A stretch of 64,000 bases of DNA from NCBI GenBank assembly GCA_019634795.1, contig JAHCAR010000016.1, positions 42,587 through 106,586 on the forward strand. The letters run 5' to 3'. This DNA comes from Dokdonella sp. Its GTDB lineage: Bacteria > Pseudomonadota > Gammaproteobacteria > Xanthomonadales > Rhodanobacteraceae. The translations under genes were made by a program, and so were the position numbers. Within the stretch, counting starts at the first letter, position 1. The number at the start of each line of letters is the position of its first letter. Under the pieces are notes generated by a model. The model had not been told where the DNA came from. It searched no databases and saw only the letters and a program-made list of their open reading frames with translations. This document shows positions 48,443 through 57,930 of the stretch, piece after piece.

Positions 48443-49527
48443 GCAGCTTGCTCGATGCCACGCTGACGCATCTGCGCGCGCTGGTCGCGTTCGATACACG
48501 CAATCCGCCGCGCGCCATCGGTACCGGTGGCATTTTCGACTATCTGCGCGCGAACCTGCCCGGCTTCGAGATCGAGCTGAGCGATCACGGCGCCGGTGCG
48601 GTCAGCCTGTACGCCGTGCGCGGCAAGCCGCGCTTCCTGTTCAACGTGCATCTCGATACGGTGCCCGATTCGCCGCACTGGAGCGCGAATCCGTTCGAAC
48701 TGCGCCTGGCCGAATCGCGCGCGATCGGCCTCGGTGCCTGCGACATCAAAGGGGCCGCCGCTGCGCTGCTGGCCGCGGCCAGTCGCGTCGACGGCGACGC
48801 GGCCTTCCTGTTCAGCTCGGACGAGGAAGCCAACGATCCGCGTTGCATCGCCGCCTTCCTCGCCCGCGGCTTGCCGTTTGAAGCGGTGCTCGTGGCCGAA
48901 CCGACCCGGGCCGAGGCCGTGCTCGCTCATCGCGGCATCAGTTCGGTGTCGATGCAATTCGCCGGCACCGCCGGACACGCCTCGGCCGAGCAGGGCGCGG
49001 CGGACAGCGCCCTGCACCAGGCGATCCGTTGGGGTGGCCGCGCTCTCGCCCATGTCGAGGCACGCGCCCATGAGCGTTTCGGCGGCCTGACCGGCCTGCG
49101 CTTCAACGTCGGCCGCATCGAAGGCGGCATCAAGGCCAACATGATCGCGCCGGCGGCCGAGCTGCGCTTCGGCTTCCGGCCGCTGCCTTCGACCGATGTC
49201 GACGCGCTGCTCGAGACCTTTCGCGGCTTCGCCGACCCGCCGGCGGCCGGCTTCAGCGAAACCTTTCGCGGGCCGAGCCTGCCCTCGGGCCTGATCGCCG
49301 ATGCCGAGTCGCGCCGGCTCGCGGCGCGCGATGTCGCCGACGCGCTCGACCTGCCGATCGGCAATGCGGTCGATTTCTGGACCGAGGCTTCGCTGTTCTC
49401 CGAGGCCGGCTACACCGCACTCGTCTACGGCCCCGGCGACATCGCCCAGGCCCATGCGGCCGACGAATGGGTCGCTTTCGATCAGCTGCAGGCCTACGCC
49501 GAATCCGTGACCAGGATCCTGACATGA
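48439..49527 (+). CDS. argE': N-acetyl-L-citrulline deacetylase
   Basis: An M20-family metallohydrolase that removes the acetyl group from N-acetylcitrulline to give citrulline for ArgG. It has 362 residues. [13 protein letters not shown] carries the first metal His and Asp, GACDIKGAA the bridging Asp, and SSDEEAND the catalytic Glu pair. The [15 protein letters not shown] dimerization segment follows. Assignment over acetylornithine deacetylase rests on its position between argG and the fused argB in an argF' operon (known for Xanthomonas). Both ends overlap neighbours by ATGA. Confidence 0.92.
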   Translation: MSSLLDATLTHLRALVAFDTRNPPRAIGTGGIFDYLRANLPGFEIELSDHGAGAVSLYAVRGKPRFLFNVHLDTVPDSPHWSANPFELRLAESRAIGLGACDIKGAAAALLAAASRVDGDAAFLFSSDEEANDPRCIAAFLARGLPFEAVLVAEPTRAEAVLAHRGISSVSMQFAGTAGHASAEQGAADSALHQAIRWGGRALAHVEARAHERFGGLTGLRFNVGRIEGGIKANMIAPAAELRFGFRPLPSTDVDALLETFRGFADPPAAGFSETFRGPSLPSGLIADAESRRLAARDVADALDLPIGNAVDFWTEASLFSEAGYTALVYGPGDIAQAHAADEWVAFDQLQAYAESVTRILT

Positions 49528-50861
49528 ACAAGGCCACGCGCCAGACCCGCCAGACCATCGTGCGCCTGCTTTCGAGCATGGCCAGCGCGAAGGAGATCTC
49601 GCAATACCTCAAACGCTTCTCGCAGCTCGACGCGAAGCGCTTTGCCGTGGTCAAGGTCGGCGGCGCGGTCTTGCGCGACGACCTCGATGCGCTGACCTCC
49701 TCGCTGGCCTTCCTGCAGGAAGTCGGCCTGACCCCGATCGTCGTGCATGGCGCCGGTCCGCAACTCGACGAGGAACTGGCCGCCGCCGGCATCGACAAGA
49801 AGACCGTCAACGGCCTGCGCGTGACCACGCCCGCAGCGCTGGCGATCGTCCGCCGTGTGTTCCAGGCGCAGAACCTCAAGCTCGTCGAGGCCCTGCAGGA
49901 GGGCAATACGCGGGCAACCTCGATCACTGCCGGCGTGTTCGAAGCCGACTATCTCGATCGCGATGCGCTCGGTCTGGTCGGCCGCGTCTGCGCGGTCAAC
50001 CTGGCGCCGATCGAGGCCAGCCTGAATGCCGGCTCGATTCCGGTCATCGCCAGCACCGGAGAAACGGCCGGCGGCCAGATCCTCAACATCAACGCCGACT
50101 TCGCCGCCAACGAGCTCGTGCAGATCCTGCAGCCGTACAAGATCATCTTCCTGACCGGCACCGGCGGCCTGCTCGATGGCGAGGATCGCGTGATCGACTC
50201 GATCAACCTGTCGACCGAGTACGAGCACCTGCTCGCCCAGCCTTGGCTGCACTCGGGCATGCGGGTGAAGATCGAGCAGATCAAGGACCTGCTCGATCGC
50301 CTGCCGCTGACCTCGTCGGTATCGATCACCAAGCCGGCCGAGCTGGCCAAGGAACTGTTCACGCACAAGGGTTCGGGAACGCTGATCCGGCGCGGTGAAA
50401 AGGTCCTGCGCGTGACCTCTTGGGCCGAACTCGACCTGGCGCGCCTGCGCGGGCTGATCGAGTCGAGCTTCTCGCGGGCCCTGGCTGCGGATTACTTCGA
50501 GCGCACCGCGCTGTACCGTGCCTATGTCAGCGAGAACTACCGCACGGCGCTGATCCTGCTCGAAACCGCGGGCGGCACCTACCTCGACAAGTTCGCCGTG
50601 CTCGACGACGCCCAGGGCGAAGGTCTCGGCCGCGCAGTCTGGCAGGTCATGCGCGAGGAGAATCCGCGCCTGTTCTGGCGCTCGCGCCACGGCAATCCGG
50701 TCAATCCGTTCTACTACGCCGAATCGGATGGCTGCTACAAGATGGTCGACTGGAAGGTGTTCTGGTACGGCATCGAGCGCTTTGCCGAGATCGAAGCCTG
50801 CGTCGAACTGTGCCGTTCGCGGCCGGCCACGCTGGCCAGCCCGGCCGGGGTGGCGCCATGA
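49524..50861 (+). CDS. argB: bifunctional N-acetylglutamate kinase/synthase
   Basis: A fusion of an amino-acid kinase domain (about 1-290) and a GNAT acetyltransferase domain (about 290-445), the type described for Xanthomonas and related to the mitochondrial enzymes. [23 protein letters not shown] and [19 protein letters not shown] belong to the kinase. [19 protein letters not shown], then [18 protein letters not shown], are the acetyl-CoA part. No separate argA or argJ is in the window, so this protein probably does both first steps. Arginine feedback is known in the family; no site is proven here. Confidence 0.94.
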   Translation: MNKATRQTRQTIVRLLSSMASAKEISQYLKRFSQLDAKRFAVVKVGGAVLRDDLDALTSSLAFLQEVGLTPIVVHGAGPQLDEELAAAGIDKKTVNGLRVTTPAALAIVRRVFQAQNLKLVEALQEGNTRATSITAGVFEADYLDRDALGLVGRVCAVNLAPIEASLNAGSIPVIASTGETAGGQILNINADFAANELVQILQPYKIIFLTGTGGLLDGEDRVIDSINLSTEYEHLLAQPWLHSGMRVKIEQIKDLLDRLPLTSSVSITKPAELAKELFTHKGSGTLIRRGEKVLRVTSWAELDLARLRGLIESSFSRALAADYFERTALYRAYVSENYRTALILLETAGGTYLDKFAVLDDAQGEGLGRAVWQVMREENPRLFWRSRHGNPVNPFYYAESDGCYKMVDWKVFWYGIERFAEIEACVELCRSRPATLASPAGVAP

Positions 50862-51832
50862 CGCGCAGGACGATCGGACTGGTCGGCGCGCGCGGGCATA
50901 CCGGCGCCGAACTGATCCGCCTGGCCAGCACCCATCCGGGCCTCGAGCTCGGCTTCGTTTCCTCGCGCGAGCTCGAAGGCCAGCGCGTGGCCGATCATGT
51001 CGAGGGCTACCACGGCGAGCTGCGCTATGTGCTGCTCGATGCCGCGGCCGTCGCTGCGCAGTCGCCCGATGCGGTCGTGCTGGCGCTGCCCAACGACAAG
51101 GCGGCACCGTATGTCGAGGCCCTCGATGCCGGCGGCAGCGAAGCGGTCATCGTCGATCTCTCGGCCGACCACCGCTTCGACGAACGCTGGTACTACGGAC
51201 TGCCCGAACTGACCCGCGCCCGCTATGCCGGACAACGGCGAATCAGCAATCCGGGCTGCTATGCGACCGCGATGCAGCTGGCGATCGCGCCGCTGACCGA
51301 AATGCTGGCCGGGCCGCCGCAGTGTTTCGGCGTCTCCGGCTATTCCGGCGCCGGCACCACGCCTTCGGAGCGCAACGACATCGACAAGCTGCGCGACAAC
51401 CTGATGCCGTATGCGCTGGTCGGCCATGTGCACGAACGCGAGGTTTCGCGCCATCTCGGCCTGCCGGTCGAATTCATGCCGCATGTCGCGCCGCATTTTC
51501 GCGGCATCACGATGACGATCAATCTCTGGCTGCAGCAGCCGGTGAAGCGCGAGGCCATCATCGATCGCTATCGCGACTTCTACGCCGACGAGGCGCTCGT
51601 GCAGGTGGTCGACGAGGCACCCTGGGTCAGCCGCATCGCCGGCCGCCACCATGCCGAGATCGGTGCCTTCGCCGTGGCCGCCGGCGGCCGGCGCGTGGTC
51701 GTCGTGGCCACGCTCGACAACCTGCTCAAGGGCGCCGCGACCCAGGCCCTGCAGAATCTCAATACGGCGCTGGGCTTCGACGAGCTCGAAGGCATCCCGG
51801 TGACCGCCAGGAACAAGGAGGCTACGGCATGA
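50858..51832 (+). CDS. argC: N-acetyl-gamma-glutamyl-phosphate reductase
   Basis: The NADPH-dependent third step of arginine synthesis. It has 324 residues. The dinucleotide motif [13 protein letters not shown] lies at about 7-19, and catalytic Cys is in [28 protein letters not shown] and [17 protein letters not shown] are family blocks. It overlaps argB at the start and argH at the end through ATGA. Confidence 0.96.
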   Translation: MTRRTIGLVGARGHTGAELIRLASTHPGLELGFVSSRELEGQRVADHVEGYHGELRYVLLDAAAVAAQSPDAVVLALPNDKAAPYVEALDAGGSEAVIVDLSADHRFDERWYYGLPELTRARYAGQRRISNPGCYATAMQLAIAPLTEMLAGPPQCFGVSGYSGAGTTPSERNDIDKLRDNLMPYALVGHVHEREVSRHLGLPVEFMPHVAPHFRGITMTINLWLQQPVKREAIIDRYRDFYADEALVQVVDEAPWVSRIAGRHHAEIGAFAVAAGGRRVVVVATLDNLLKGAATQALQNLNTALGFDELEGIPVTARNKEATA

Positions 51833-53121
51833 GTGACCTGCTCTGGCAGAAGTCGGGGATCGAGACCGACCCGCGCATCATGCGTTTCCTCGCCGGCGCC
51901 GATGTGCTGCTCGATCGCGAGCTGTTCCTGTTCGACATCGAGGCGAGCAAGGCGCACGTCGAAGGTCTGGACAACATCGGCATCCTCAGCGCCGACGAGA
52001 CCGACCGGCTGGTCCGCGAGCTCGAAGCGCTGGCCGGCGATTTCCGTGACGGAGACTTTGTTCTCGATGATCGCTTCGAGGACGGCCATTCGGCGATCGA
52101 GGCGCGCCTGATCGAACGCCTTGGCGACACCGGCCGCAAGGTCCATACCGGGCGTAGCCGCAACGACCAGGTGCTGGTCGCCAGCCGGCTCTGGCTCAAG
52201 GCGCAACTGGACCGATTGTTCGCGACCTGTGCGGCGGTCGCTGGCATCTGTCTCGAGCGCGCCGGGCGCGAGGCTTTGCCTATGCCCGGCTACACGCATC
52301 TGCAGCGCGCCGTGGTGTCCTCGACGGCGATGTGGTTCGCCGGCTTCGCCGAGGCCTACATCGACAATGCCTGGCGCGCGCGTCAGACCCTCGAGCTGAT
52401 CGATGCGAACCCGCTCGGCACCGCCGCCGGTTATGGCGTCAACCTGCCTCTCGATCGCGAGCACACGACGCGCAGGCTCGGCTTCGCGCGCCTGCAGGTC
52501 AGCCCGGTCTACACCCAGCTTTCGCGCGGCAAGTTCGAGATGGCTGCGCTCGACGCCCTGGGTGCCGCCGTACTCGATCTGCGCCGGCTGGCCTGGGACC
52601 TGTCGCTGTTCACCACGGCCGAATTCGGCTTCGTGCACCTGCCGCCGCAGTATACGACCGGCAGTTCGATCATGCCGAACAAGCGCAACCCCGATGTCAT
52701 CGAATTGATGCGTGCCAGCTACGCCAGCGTTGCCGCCGCACGCACCGAGATCGAGCAGCTGCTGTCCCTGCCAAGCGGCTACCAGCGCGACCTACAGATC
52801 AGCAAGGGCTCGGTCCTGCACGGCTTCCATCGTGGACTCGACGCGCTGGCCCTGTTGCCGGACCTGCTGGTCGCGCTCGAATGGGATGCAGCGCGCATGC
52901 GCGCGGCGATCGAGCCAGCCATGCACGCGACCGACGTGGCCATCGAGGCGGCGATTGCCGGCGTGCCGTTTCGTGAAGCCTACCGGGCCGCTGCCGAAAG
53001 CAGCAGTGCGAGCGGGCAGGGCAGGAGCCCCGAGGCGAGCCTCGCCGCGCGCACCTCGCCGGGTTCCGCTGCGGACCTGCGGCTCGATGTGCTGCGCACA
53101 CGCCTTGCTGAATTGACATGA
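51829..53121 (+). CDS. argH: argininosuccinate lyase
   Basis: The last arginine step, cleaving argininosuccinate to arginine and fumarate. It has 430 residues of the fumarase/aspartase superfamily. [29 protein letters not shown] and the signature [13 protein letters not shown] are present. An AGGAG site lies nine bases before ATG 51829. The C-terminal Ser/Ala-rich stretch (about 398-417) looks low-complexity. Confidence 0.96.
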   Translation: MSDLLWQKSGIETDPRIMRFLAGADVLLDRELFLFDIEASKAHVEGLDNIGILSADETDRLVRELEALAGDFRDGDFVLDDRFEDGHSAIEARLIERLGDTGRKVHTGRSRNDQVLVASRLWLKAQLDRLFATCAAVAGICLERAGREALPMPGYTHLQRAVVSSTAMWFAGFAEAYIDNAWRARQTLELIDANPLGTAAGYGVNLPLDREHTTRRLGFARLQVSPVYTQLSRGKFEMAALDALGAAVLDLRRLAWDLSLFTTAEFGFVHLPPQYTTGSSIMPNKRNPDVIELMRASYASVAAARTEIEQLLSLPSGYQRDLQISKGSVLHGFHRGLDALALLPDLLVALEWDAARMRAAIEPAMHATDVAIEAAIAGVPFREAYRAAAESSSASGQGRSPEASLAARTSPGSAADLRLDVLRTRLAELT

Positions 53122-53151
53122 ACCACGCACGAGTCGTCAACAATGAATCTC

Positions 53152-53224
53152 GTAGGAGCGGCTTCAGCCGCGATGCTTCTTGTTTGATTTGCGGAAAAGC
53201 ATCGAGCCTGAAGGCTCTTCCTAC
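53152..53224. repeat. REP pair (BIME-like), copy 1
   Basis: GTAGGAGCGGCTTCAGCCGC (from 53152) faces GAGCCTGAAGGCTCTTCCTA (ending 53224), with GCATCG-type sequences towards the middle. GTAG-starting REPs of this form are known in Xanthomonadales and pseudomonads and are linked to RAYT transposases. Confidence 0.85.
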
Positions 53225-53281
53225 AGGGAACGCGGATGGGTGGCGCGGGTTTCTTGGCCGTTACTCGCGTTGCCGCTTTGT

Positions 53282-53356
53282 TGTTGGAAGCGGCTTCAGC
53301 CGCGATGCGCTTGTCGATTCTTGTCGAAAGGCATCGAGCCTGAAGGCTCTTCCTAC
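53282..53356. repeat. REP pair (BIME-like), copy 2
   Basis: A second pair 132 bases after the first. Its left REP has decayed (GTTGGAAGCGGCTTCAGCCG), while the right one is intact and ends TTCCTAC at 53356. Confidence 0.83.
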
Positions 53357-53442
53357 AAGAACCGCGGATGGGTGGCGCGGGTTTCTTGGGCGGTCCTCGC
53401 GTTTCGGCTTCGTTGTTGGCCACAGCGCCCGATGATTCGCGC

Positions 53443-54603
53443 ATGAGCACCCAGGCCTCGACGCAACCCTCGCGAGCGTTTTCGGAACAGCCGCTGCCAA
53501 GCTGGCGTCGGGCCGTGCTCAAGGTCGGCAGCAGCCTGCTGACGGAGGACGGGGCCGGACTCAGTCGGCGCCATCTGCTCGCCCTCGCCAATTTCGTCAC
53601 ACACAGCCTGGCGGCCGGGCGCGAAGTCATCATCGTCTCGTCCGGTGCGGTCGCCGCAGGCCGCGCGATCATGCCGACCCAGCCGGCCCGCGGCGCCGCC
53701 ATGGCCGCGCGCCAGGCCTTCGCCGCGCTCGGCCAGGCGCGCATGGTCGGCCTCTGGCAGGACTGCCTGGCGCGGCCCGTTGCCCAGGTCCTGCTGACCC
53801 ATGACGACCTGCGCAACCGGCGCCGCTATCTGAATGCGCGGGCCACCCTGGGCGAATTGCTGCGTCTCGGTGCGTTGCCGGTAATCAATGAGAACGACAC
53901 GGTCTCGGTCGACGAGCTCAAGCTCGGCGACAACGACAACCTGGCCGCGATCGTCGCTGCCCTGGTCGAAGCCGACCTGCTGCTGATCGCGACCGATATC
54001 GACGGCCTGTTCACGGCCAATCCCCGAACCGACCCGAGCGCACGGCCAGTCGAGATCATCGACAGTACCGACCCCGCAGCGCTGGCCATGGCCGGCGAGG
54101 CAGGCACGGCGGCCGGCACCGGCGGCATGCGCACCAAGATCGAGGCGGCGACGCGGGCGGCAAGGGCCGGCATCGACACCGTGCTGTTCAACGGCACGGA
54201 CGCCGGCACGGTGGCCCTGCTCGGCCGGGGGCGACTGCGCGGCACGCGACTGCGGGCCGGGCAGACACGCCTGGCCGCGCGCAAGCACTGGCTGCAGCAG
54301 GTGCCATTGGCCCCGGGGTCGCTGCTGGTCGACGAAGGCGCGGCCGAGGCCCTGGTCGGCAAGGGTGCATCGCTGCTGCCCGGTGGCATCCTCGGCGTGC
54401 GCGGGGAATTCGCTCGCGGCGACATGGTCGCCATCGCGGTCGCAGCGGAACAGGGCGAGCGACGCATCGCACGCGGACTGAGCCAGTATTCCGCCGCCGA
54501 CGTGCGCCGCATCGCGCGCCGCCACAGCCGCGACATCGAAGGCGTGCTCGGCTACAACTACGGCGAAAGCGTGATCCATCGCGACGACATGGTGACGGAC
54601 TAG
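53443..54603 (+). CDS. proB: glutamate 5-kinase
   Basis: The first committed proline step, phosphorylating glutamate. It has 386 residues: an amino-acid kinase domain ([42 protein letters not shown]) and a C-terminal PUA domain (about 295-370). ATG 53443 is chosen because the upstream extension runs into the REP region. proA follows after four bases. Confidence 0.95.
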   Translation: MSTQASTQPSRAFSEQPLPSWRRAVLKVGSSLLTEDGAGLSRRHLLALANFVTHSLAAGREVIIVSSGAVAAGRAIMPTQPARGAAMAARQAFAALGQARMVGLWQDCLARPVAQVLLTHDDLRNRRRYLNARATLGELLRLGALPVINENDTVSVDELKLGDNDNLAAIVAALVEADLLLIATDIDGLFTANPRTDPSARPVEIIDSTDPAALAMAGEAGTAAGTGGMRTKIEAATRAARAGIDTVLFNGTDAGTVALLGRGRLRGTRLRAGQTRLAARKHWLQQVPLAPGSLLVDEGAAEALVGKGASLLPGGILGVRGEFARGDMVAIAVAAEQGERRIARGLSQYSAADVRRIARRHSRDIEGVLGYNYGESVIHRDDMVTD

Positions 54604-54607
54604 ACTG

Positions 54608-55873
54608 ATGAAACCCGACATGAAATCGCTGGCCCTGGCCTGTCGCGAAGCCGCTGTCGCCGTCGCCGCCCTGGGCCCGGCCGCAAAGCGCGATCTGCTG
54701 CTCGACATGGCGAGGCGCATCGAGGCCGACGCGGCGGGCATCCTCGTTGCGAATGCGGTCGACCTGCGCCGGGCCGAAGGCAGCGGCATCAGCGCGGCCA
54801 TGCTCGACCGCCTGCGCCTCGACCCGGAACGCATTGCCGGCGTCGCGCGCGGGCTGCGCGAAGTCGCCGCTCTGCCCGATCCGGTCGGCCAGGTCACCCA
54901 TCGCGACACGCGTCCGAACGGCGTCCTCGTCGAACGCGTGCGCGTGCCGCTCGGCGTCATCGCGATGATCTACGAGGCCCGGCCCAACGTGACCGTCGAC
55001 GCGGCCGCGCTGTGCCTGAAGGCCGGCAACGGCGTGATCCTGCGCGGCGGCTCGGAGGCCATCCACTCCAATCGCGCGCTGGCCGCGCTGCTCGGCGATG
55101 CACTGGCCGCTGCCGGCCTGCCGCGCTCGGCCCTGACCCTCGTCGAGGACCTGCGCCGCGAGACCATGGTCGAGTTGTTGCAGCTCACCGATATCGTCGA
55201 CCTCGCCATCCCGCGCGGCGGCGAAGGCCTGATCCGCTTCGTCGCCGAACATGCGCGCGTGCCGGTGATCAAGCACTACAAGGGTGTCTGCCATCTCTAC
55301 GTCGACAGGCACGCCGACATCGAGCTTGCGCTCGGCCTGCTGATCGACGGCAAGACCACGCGCCCGAGCGCCTGCAATGCGCTCGAGACCCTGCTCGTCC
55401 ATGCCGATATCGCAGAGGCGTTCCTGCCACGCGCGGCCGCTGCGCTGGCCGCGCATGGCGTCGAGATGCGGGCCTGCGAGCGCAGCCGTGCGCTGATCGC
55501 GCAAGCGCGTGCCGCCAGCGAGGACGACTATGCCGCCGAGTTCCTCGACCTGGTCATCGCGATCCGCATGGTCGATGATCTCGATGCAGCGATCGCCCAC
55601 ATCCGCCGCTATGGCTCGGACCATACCGAAGTGATCGCAACGGGGGATGAGGGTTCCGCACGCCGCTTCGTCGAATCGCTGCGATCCGCCGTGGTCATGG
55701 TCAATGCCTCGTCGCGCTTCAGCGACGGCGGCGAACTCGGACTCGGCGCCGAAATCGGCATCTCGACCACGCGCCTGCACGCCTACGGGCCGATGGGACT
55801 CGAGGCGCTGACGATCGAGCGCTATGTCCTGCGTGGCAGGGGCCAGGTCCGGCATCCCCGCACGCCGCCCTAG
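54608..55873 (+). CDS. proA: gamma-glutamyl phosphate reductase
   Basis: Reduces glutamyl 5-phosphate to glutamate semialdehyde with NADPH. It has 421 residues of the aldehyde dehydrogenase superfamily. [20 protein letters not shown], then [18 protein letters not shown], are conserved. The catalytic Cys is in [14 protein letters not shown]. It ends [12 protein letters not shown]. An internal ATG at 54620 is an alternative start. Confidence 0.96.
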   Translation: MKPDMKSLALACREAAVAVAALGPAAKRDLLLDMARRIEADAAGILVANAVDLRRAEGSGISAAMLDRLRLDPERIAGVARGLREVAALPDPVGQVTHRDTRPNGVLVERVRVPLGVIAMIYEARPNVTVDAAALCLKAGNGVILRGGSEAIHSNRALAALLGDALAAAGLPRSALTLVEDLRRETMVELLQLTDIVDLAIPRGGEGLIRFVAEHARVPVIKHYKGVCHLYVDRHADIELALGLLIDGKTTRPSACNALETLLVHADIAEAFLPRAAAALAAHGVEMRACERSRALIAQARAASEDDYAAEFLDLVIAIRMVDDLDAAIAHIRRYGSDHTEVIATGDEGSARRFVESLRSAVVMVNASSRFSDGGELGLGAEIGISTTRLHAYGPMGLEALTIERYVLRGRGQVRHPRTPP

Positions 55874-55987
55874 ACCCGACCTCACAAGGCCCAGGGGTTT
55901 GCCCTCGGCACCCAAGTCCACGGTCGCTGGAGAATGCGCGTTCGTCCCGATCCAAGCGCAGCCAATTCGATGGATGATCCCCTTACG

Positions 55988-56655
55988 CCGTTCGTCCTGA
56001 GCGTAGCGCAGCGAAGTCGAAGGACCGTCGAAAGAACCGCCCGTCCCGGCACAGCACAACGAAGCCGAATGATCTTCCCAAGAACAAAAACCGTTCGTCC
56101 TGAGCGTAGCGCAGCGGAGTCGAAGGACCGTCGAAAGAACCGCCCGTCCCGGGCACTGCACAACGAAGCCGAATGATCATCCCAAGAACAAAAACCGTTC
56201 GTCCTGAGCGTAGCGCAGCGAAGTCGAAGGACCGTCAATAGAACCGCCCGTCCCGGGCACAGCACAACGAAGCCGAATGATCATCCCAAGAACAAAAACC
56301 GTTCGTCCTGAGCGTAGCGCAGCGGAGTCGAAGGACCGCCGAAGGAACCGCCCGTCCCGGCACAGCACGACAAAGCCGAATGATCATCCCAAGAGCTAAA
56401 AACCGTTCGTCCTGAGCGTAGCGCAGCGAAGTCGAAGGACCGTCGAAAGAACCGCCCGTCCCGGGCACAGCACAACGAAGCCGAATGATCATCCCAAAAG
56501 CCAAAAAACCGTTCGTCCTGAGCGTAGCGCAGCGAAGTCGAAGGACCATCGAAGGAACCGCCCGTCCCGGCACAGCACGACGAAGCCGAATGATCATCCC
56601 AAGAGCTAAAAACCGTTCGTCCTGAGCGTAGCGCAGCGAAGTCGAAGGACCATCA
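55988..56655. repeat. seven-copy tandem repeat, about 104-base period
   Basis: Copies of the core CCGTTCGTCCTGAGCGTAGC, GCAGCG(A/G)AGTCGAAGGACC start at 55988, 56091, 56195, 56299, 56403, 56509 and 56613. They are spaced 103-106 bases and the last is cut short. The stretches between cores are also alike (GAACCGCCCGTCCCGG and GAAGCCGAATGATCATCCCA). The core has GTCCT/AGGAC ends and resembles a widespread GTCCTGAG...CGAAGGAC interspersed repeat of proteobacteria. The minus strand gives short repetitive ORFs that are not genes. Confidence 0.93.
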
Positions 56656-56832
56656 ATCTGCCGGGCTCGCAGCTCTATTGATGAAATAAATCCTTCAGCC
56701 CACTACCTCGCCCATCAGCCGCTTCCCACACTCAATGTCGCACGCGTTCACTGCGAACCGCTCCGATTGGGATAGGCTGTCTCCGGCCCACGCAAGGCGC
56801 AGACCCAAGGCAAGGCAGGTATCGGCCACCCC
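56656..56832. other. spacer after the tandem repeat
   Basis: No gene or clear signal seen. A TTGGGA/TAGGCT pair near 56767-56777 is not a convincing promoter. Confidence 0.4.
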
Positions 56833-56994
56833 ATGACCCGACGACTCGAACTACTCGACTCCAACCGCCTGCTTGTGGTCGTGCCGCCTCCCGATGACGA
56901 GACCCTGGCCACCGGCGGCTCGGTTCAGCGTGCCCTGCTTGCCGGCGCAGCGCATCGCCTCGTTCTTGCGAACGAAGGCGACAACAACCCCTGA
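56833..56994 (+). pseudogene. N-terminal remnant of a PIG-L/LmbE deacetylase
   Basis: A 53-codon frame reads LLVVVPPPDDETLATGGSVQ, then AAHRLVLANEGDNNP and stop. This matches the start of PIG-L-type zinc deacetylases (PHPDDE...GG...GDNNPW), but the metal-binding His is Pro here and the rest of the roughly 230-residue domain is missing. No continuation was seen in other frames downstream. It is most likely a decayed gene. Confidence 0.65.
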
Positions 56995-57327
56995 CGGGGA
57001 CGCGGGCTCGGAATGCGCTGACGCATTGACTTCGATGCCCGGGCGCAATGAGGCTGAAGGAGGCGTATTGCAGGTCGCCACATCTAGCGAACCAAGACTC
57101 GCATCGTTGGGCAAAAGATCGGCCTCGACCCGCAGTGGGGGCCCGAACCCGTGTAGCTGGCCCAACGTCCGGGTTCGCCCGTGCGGAGTTTCTGGACTTT
57201 CTGGTCCCAGCCCCGGCCCCGATCCTGTGACCGGCTGCCCAGTAATGCACGAAGGAAGTAAGGCATTTTCGACAGGAACTACCGTATATACTCCGGGCCT
57301 CGATTCGCTCGCGTACCCCTGATTGCA
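56995..57327. other. gap before the sigma-factor gene
   Basis: 333 bases without a believable gene; open frames crossing it have no family features. It may contain further debris of the deacetylase region. Its last 40 bases hold the putative promoter of the sigma-kinase operon. Confidence 0.5.
57264..57292 (+). promoter_or_regulatory. putative promoter of the ECF sigma-kinase operon
   Basis: TATACT at 57287-57292 (5 of 6 to the -10 consensus) with only a poor -35 (CATTTT, 17 bases upstream). The gene starts at 57328. A self-recognized ECF promoter is possible but no target is known. Confidence 0.35.
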
Positions 57328-57921
57328 ATGGAATCGACAGACTCGAACATCACCGCACTCCTCGATGCATGGCGCCATGGAGACGGCGCGGCACGCAACC
57401 AGCTTATGGGGCAGATCTATCCACTGATGCGCGAGATGGCTCGGGCGCGCATCCAGCGTTCGCCACGCGACCTGACCCTCGACGCCACCGACCTGGCCAA
57501 TGAGGCGTATACGCGCCTGGTCGGTATCGCTGGCCACAACTGGCAAAATCGAGCACATTTCTTCGCAGTTTCGGCGCGGGCGATCCGAAACATCGTCATC
57601 GATCATCTGCGCGCGCGCAGCAGCGAGAAGCGCGGTGGGCATCTTCCCTTCATCTCGGTTGAAGAGCTTGATGCGGATGCGCAGCCCGGCGCGATCGATC
57701 TCGAGGTCGACTGGCTCGCAGTTCACGCGGTGCTGGATGAGCTGGAAGGATTCGACAAGCCATCGGCGGAAGTCGTGGAGCTCAAGTTCTTCTCTGGTCT
57801 TACTACCGATGAGATCGCCGAAGCCATTGGCAGCTCACGTGCGACTGTGGTTCGCCAGTGGCGCTTCGCGCGTGCGTGGATGTGCGAAAAACTGTCGGAT
57901 TCACGGATCGATCTGGCCTAG
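57328..57921 (+). CDS. ECF-type RNA polymerase sigma factor
   Basis: A 197-residue sigma factor with region 2 (about 15-95, DATDLANEAYTRLVG and AIRNIVIDHLRARSSEKRGG) and region 4 (about 135-190, VVELKFFSGLTTDEIAEAIG and SSRATVVRQWRFARAW). It fits the ECF group often paired with a Ser/Thr kinase instead of an anti-sigma factor (known, for example from Xanthomonas and Vibrio). No anti-sigma gene is nearby. The kinase follows after nine bases, so activation by phosphorylation is the likely mode. Confidence 0.93.
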   Translation: MESTDSNITALLDAWRHGDGAARNQLMGQIYPLMREMARARIQRSPRDLTLDATDLANEAYTRLVGIAGHNWQNRAHFFAVSARAIRNIVIDHLRARSSEKRGGHLPFISVEELDADAQPGAIDLEVDWLAVHAVLDELEGFDKPSAEVVELKFFSGLTTDEIAEAIGSSRATVVRQWRFARAWMCEKLSDSRIDLA

Positions 57922-57930
57922 GAGCGCGAG

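Larger units (their letters stand above)
53122..53442. other. argH-proB spacer with duplicated REP pair
   Basis: A 321-base gap without a gene. It consists of two tandem 132-base units, each carrying an inverted REP pair and the same stretch beginning GGATGGGTGGCGCGGGTTTC. It separates the arg genes from proBA, which may therefore have their own promoter; I see none that is convincing. Confidence 0.75.

Noticed and set aside
55882-56597. Minus-strand ORFs with repeated LRYAQDER-type peptides
   Set aside because: They are translations of the tandem DNA repeat, lack ribosome sites and shift frame with the repeat period.
55988-56655. CRISPR-like array
   Set aside because: Repeats of about 40 bases at regular spacing look similar, but the spacers are themselves nearly identical, the period is about 104 bases and no cas genes are near.
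56873-57322. 149-codon ORF before the sigma factor
   Set aside because: It overlaps the deacetylase remnant in another frame, has no recognisable domain and an amino-acid composition typical of a shadow frame.
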